Shown one piece after another: positions 6,974-9,030 of a stretch of DNA of 9,030 nt (its first letter is position 1; each line of letters begins with the position of its first letter). Origin of the DNA: Dehalococcoidia bacterium (lineage in GTDB: Bacteria; Chloroflexota; Dehalococcoidia; GIF9; UBA5629); assembly GCA_016927965.1 (NCBI GenBank), contig JAFGLP010000135.1, forward strand, positions 1 to 9,030, in the 5' to 3' direction. Position numbers and translations under genes: made by a program. Under the pieces are notes generated by a model that ran no database searches, was not told the DNA's origin, and saw only the letters and a list, made by a program, of their open reading frames with translations.

Positions 6974-7708
6974 GTTTTTTCCTCCATGAATAATCGTGCC
7001 GGGCTTGTCTACCAGGCTGGATGCAACCAGGATAGGCATATTATATACCTGTCCCATCTCGACTGAACGGTGGTGCATTACTTTGGCGCCCGAAGTAGCC
7101 ATCTCCAGCATTTCTTCATAGCCTATTTCCTCGAGCTTGCGCGCCTCTGGTACGATCCTGGGGTCCGCTGTATAGACCCCTTCAACATCAGTATAAATCT
7201 CACAGATTTTCGCCTTCAGGATGGCGGCCAGCGCTACCGCCGTGGTATCTGAACCGCCTCTGCCCAATGTAGCGACATCGTTTTCCGCCGTAAGTCCCTG
7301 GAACCCGGCAACGATCACTATTTTGCCTTTATTAAGCTCCTTCTCAATGCGTTTGGGTTCAATACCGGTTATGCGGGCACGGCTGAAGCTTGAATCCGTG
7401 GAGATTCCCGCCTGCGGACCGCTCAGGGCAACCGCACGGAAACCGGCGGCGTGCAAAGCCATGGACAGCAGAGTGCTGGAGACGATCTCGCCGGTGGACA
7501 GCAGCAGATCCATCTCCCGTGGCTGCGGACTGGGGTTGATCTGGTTGGCCAGATCAATCAGGTCGTCCGTCGTATCGCCCATGGCAGACACAACCACGAC
7601 CACCTTGTTTCCTTTTTTATAAGACTCCGACACCTTGCGTGCGACATTACGTATTTTCTCTGCATTTGCTACAGAGCTGCCGCCATATTTTTGTACAACT
7701 ATTGCCAT
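6491..7708 (-). CDS. lysC: Aspartate kinase, alpha subunit (full length)
   Basis: This 405-residue monofunctional aspartokinase phosphorylates aspartate, the entry step to lysine/diaminopimelate, threonine and methionine. The kinase domain covers about 1-245, with the N-terminal signature KYGGSS (7-12), STGE (71-74), FQGL (136-139) and GRGGSDTTA (149-157). Two ACT regulatory domains follow: about 262-335, starting ITMTGVPDRPG, and about 341-402, starting VSIIGTGMQNTPG. Length and layout match B. subtilis LysC-type enzymes, which are inhibited by lysine and/or threonine through the ACT domains. The ATG at 7708 is preceded by AGGCGG about 8 bases away. It follows the ApgM-like gene by 26 bases in the same direction, so the two probably share an operon. 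An internal start at 6973 predicts a separate beta subunit. Confidence 0.97.
   Translation of the reverse strand: MAIVVQKYGGSSVANAEKIRNVARKVSESYKKGNKVVVVVSAMGDTTDDLIDLANQINPSPQPREMDLLLSTGEIVSSTLLSMALHAAGFRAVALSGPQAGISTDSSFSRARITGIEPKRIEKELNKGKIVIVAGFQGLTAENDVATLGRGGSDTTAVALAAILKAKICEIYTDVEGVYTADPRIVPEARKLEEIGYEEMLEMATSGAKVMHHRSVEMGQVYNMPILVASSLVDKPGTIIHGGKNMETKNKVRGIAHDLDVAKITMTGVPDRPGIAAAIFLPLAKAGISVDTIVQNAGLDNITDVTFTVTKNDLQKAMEIIEPVAGQINARECLTDSNLGKVSIIGTGMQNTPGYAAKMFQTLSAQNINILLITTSEIRITCIISEDKVKDAVKALHKAFALDKA
6971..6985 (-). promoter_or_regulatory. Internal ribosome binding site within lysC
   Basis: Read on the minus strand, GGAGG (6981-6985) is followed by a seven-base A-rich spacer and ATG (6971-6973). 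This is a better Shine-Dalgarno than the one for the full-length start (AGGCGG near 7720), suggesting the beta subunit could be made in equal or greater amount. Confidence 0.65.
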
Positions 7709-7734
7709 ATATTTTGCCGCCTGCTTTTTTTAAT

Positions 7735-8922
7735 TCAGACCCGTACGAAACGGTCCATTATCCTGTAGCCGGGCTCGACTGAAAGCCCGGTCCTGCTCGC
7801 TTCCTGCTCGGTAAACCTTTTGCCTCCTTTGCCATTTACGCCGCTTCCCCAGATGAGGAACGGCACCGGTTCGGCGCAGTGTGTCTTCAGCTTGATCGGC
7901 GTCGGATGGTCGGGCATTACCAGTACTTTCAGGTCGTCACCCTTCCACTCCAGCAGCCTGCGTATCACCTCACGGTCGATGTTCTCTATCGCCGCGATCT
8001 TATCCTGTATGGCTCCCCTGTGCCCCATCTCATCAGGCGCCTCTACATGGACCACCACCAGGTCTTTTTGCTTCAATGCCTCCAGCGCACCTTCTGCCTG
8101 GGCGGCGTAATCATTATCCAGCCCGTCGGTTACACCTGAGATATCGAGGTTTTCCATACCTGCCATGTCGGCCAGCCCGCGCAGCAGGTCGACCGGCGAG
8201 GTCATGGCCGCCTTCAAACCATACTCTTTTTCAAACGGCGGCATCTCAGGTATCCGTCCACTGCCCCAGAACAGCCAGATGGTTGTAGCCGGCAGCTTGC
8301 CACCGGCCCTCCTCCCAGCATTGACAGGGTGCCCTGACAGTATGCCCTCCGACCTTTTCATCAGCTCACGTAAAAGAGCACTGCCCTCACCGTGCGGCAG
8401 GAAATCCGCCACCGGCCTGTCCGTTATATCATGCGGCGGGGTGCAGACAGCCTTCAGCGTGTCCTCCCTGCCCTTTATTTTGCAGATATGCCTGTAGTTC
8501 ACGCCTGGGAAGAAGCTCACCTCTTCTGAGCCCATCTTTGCATTGATGGTCTCTATCATTGCACGGGCGTCCCCGGTTGCAATCTGTCCGGCGCTGTAGC
8601 TTACCATCCTGCCTTCCAGCACGGTGACCAGATTGCAGCGGAATGTCACCTCTCCCTCTTTTACCGGCACCCCCATACTGCGCGCTTCGATGCCGCTCCT
8701 ACCCCGGTAATATTTAAGCGGGTCATATCCCAACACGGACATGCAGGCACAGGCGCTGCTGGGCTCCATGCCGGGAGGCACGGTCAACGTCATGCCCAGG
8801 TATCCGCTCCTGGCCATCATATCCAGATTCGGCGTCCCGGCTAGCTCGAGGCATGTCAGGTTGTCCCTTTCAGGCAACGGCCACCCGGAAGCCCCGTCCA
8901 TGATAACCACACAAAATTTCAT
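7735..8922 (-). CDS. ApgM-family phosphomutase-like protein; candidate homoserine kinase or phosphoglycerate mutase
   Basis: This 395-residue protein belongs to the alkaline-phosphatase superfamily, archaeal-type cofactor-independent phosphoglycerate mutase group. Visible metal and active-site positions are Asp9 (IMDG), the nucleophile Ser in PSSACACMSVLGYDP (Ser55 or Ser56), Asp297 and His301 in EAPDEMGH, Asp338-His339 in MPDHPTP, and His348. Typical ApgM proteins have GSD at the nucleophile; here it is SSA. From memory, a subfamily of these proteins (TIGR02535) is a proposed homoserine kinase in bacteria lacking ThrB, and the adjacent aspartokinase fits that. Glycolytic mutase activity cannot be excluded. 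The start is fixed by the beta-strand MKFCVVIMDG, yet no Shine-Dalgarno precedes it. A -10-like TAAACT (8931-8936) lies 8 bases before the ATG, so the mRNA may be leaderless. Confidence 0.88.
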   Translation of the reverse strand: MKFCVVIMDGASGWPLPERDNLTCLELAGTPNLDMMARSGYLGMTLTVPPGMEPSSACACMSVLGYDPLKYYRGRSGIEARSMGVPVKEGEVTFRCNLVTVLEGRMVSYSAGQIATGDARAMIETINAKMGSEEVSFFPGVNYRHICKIKGREDTLKAVCTPPHDITDRPVADFLPHGEGSALLRELMKRSEGILSGHPVNAGRRAGGKLPATTIWLFWGSGRIPEMPPFEKEYGLKAAMTSPVDLLRGLADMAGMENLDISGVTDGLDNDYAAQAEGALEALKQKDLVVVHVEAPDEMGHRGAIQDKIAAIENIDREVIRRLLEWKGDDLKVLVMPDHPTPIKLKTHCAEPVPFLIWGSGVNGKGGKRFTEQEASRTGLSVEPGYRIMDRFVRV

Positions 8923-8930
8923 AGTAGATT

Positions 8931-8958
8931 AGTTTACAATTGTTGCCGTAAAAGTTAA
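8931..8958 (-). promoter_or_regulatory. Weak promoter candidate for the ApgM-lysC operon
   Basis: On the minus strand TTAACT (8953-8958) is followed after 16 bases by TAAACT (8931-8936). Both hexamers match consensus 4 of 6. The start would fall within about 3 bases of the ATG at 8922. It overlaps the divergent tRNA promoter. Confidence 0.35.
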
Positions 8959-8971
8959 AGCCGATTATAAT
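8943..8971 (+). promoter_or_regulatory. Promoter of the tRNA-Pro gene
   Basis: A perfect -10 TATAAT (8966-8971) is preceded after 17 bases by TTGCCG (8943-8948), a 4-of-6 match to the -35. Transcription would start near 8978, about six bases before the mature tRNA 5' end at 8984. Confidence 0.65.
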
Positions 8972-8983
8972 ATTTACTTCGTG

Positions 8984-9030
8984 CGGGGAGTAGCGCAGTT
9001 GGTTAGCGCGCAGCGTTCGGGACGCTGAGG
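8984..9030 (+). tRNA. tRNA-Pro (anticodon CGG), 3' part cut off by window end
   Basis: The acceptor strand CGGGGAG (8984-8990) is followed by TA. The D-stem GCGC/GCGC (8993-8996, 9006-9009) encloses the loop AGTTGGTTA. The anticodon stem CAGCG/CGCTG (9011-9015, 9023-9027) encloses the loop TTCGGGA. The anticodon at 9018-9020 is CGG, reading proline CCG. C at position 1 is typical of bacterial tRNA-Pro. The variable loop begins AGG at the window edge; T-arm, acceptor 3' strand and CCA lie outside. All visible stems pair perfectly. Confidence 0.93.

Noticed and set aside
7221..7622. 133-codon + strand frame opposite lysC
   Set aside because: Antisense shadow of the conserved aspartokinase catalytic domain.

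Overview
The window looks like ordinary bacterial chromosome, probably from a Chloroflexota/Dehalococcoidia-type organism. The pointers are an archaeal-type ApgM phosphomutase next to aspartokinase, a GyrA of the [12 protein letters not shown] type behind a small TPR protein, and a nearby Nfu-type Fe-S protein. From memory this gene order resembles Dehalococcoides and relatives, but I could not verify it. Base composition looks even throughout and I see no transposase, integrase or phage gene.

Left edge (1-620): the first 30 bases carry one copy of a type I-E-like CRISPR repeat with an altered 3' end. This is best read as the leader-distal last repeat of an array lying outside the window. A promoter follows directly, then a short 5' UTR hairpin and a universal stress protein gene (+). 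Block 636-2465 (-) is a two-gene unit: an alpha/beta hydrolase followed 9 nt later by an intramembrane M50 (site-2-type) protease with a CBS pair. It converges on the stress gene. A strong hairpin at 2558-2583 separates it from the gyrA unit.

Block 2592-6010 (-) holds a TPR protein and gyrA, separated by 2 nt and probably translationally coupled. The TPR protein has an unassigned middle domain that resembles HIRAN. The 255-bp divergent region 6011-6265 contains two back-to-back extended -10 promoters with overlapping -10 elements. A perfect 19-bp palindrome sits in the spacer of the rightward one. The rightward gene is a 73-aa Nfu-type Fe-S carrier.

Block 6491-8922 (-) is an ApgM-family protein followed by aspartokinase. 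The aspartokinase gene contains a strong internal Shine-Dalgarno and in-frame ATG, predicting a separate ACT-domain beta subunit. The pairing with aspartokinase suggests that the ApgM-like protein may be the non-canonical homoserine kinase of the threonine branch rather than a glycolytic mutase. At the right edge a tRNA-Pro(CGG) starts on the + strand from its own promoter and is cut off by the window end.

No wholly new multi-gene system is visible. The most interesting signals are the CRISPR array edge, the palindrome at the nfu/gyrA divergent promoter, the internal aspartokinase start, the homoserine-kinase hypothesis, and a Tyr at the GyrA quinolone-contact position.
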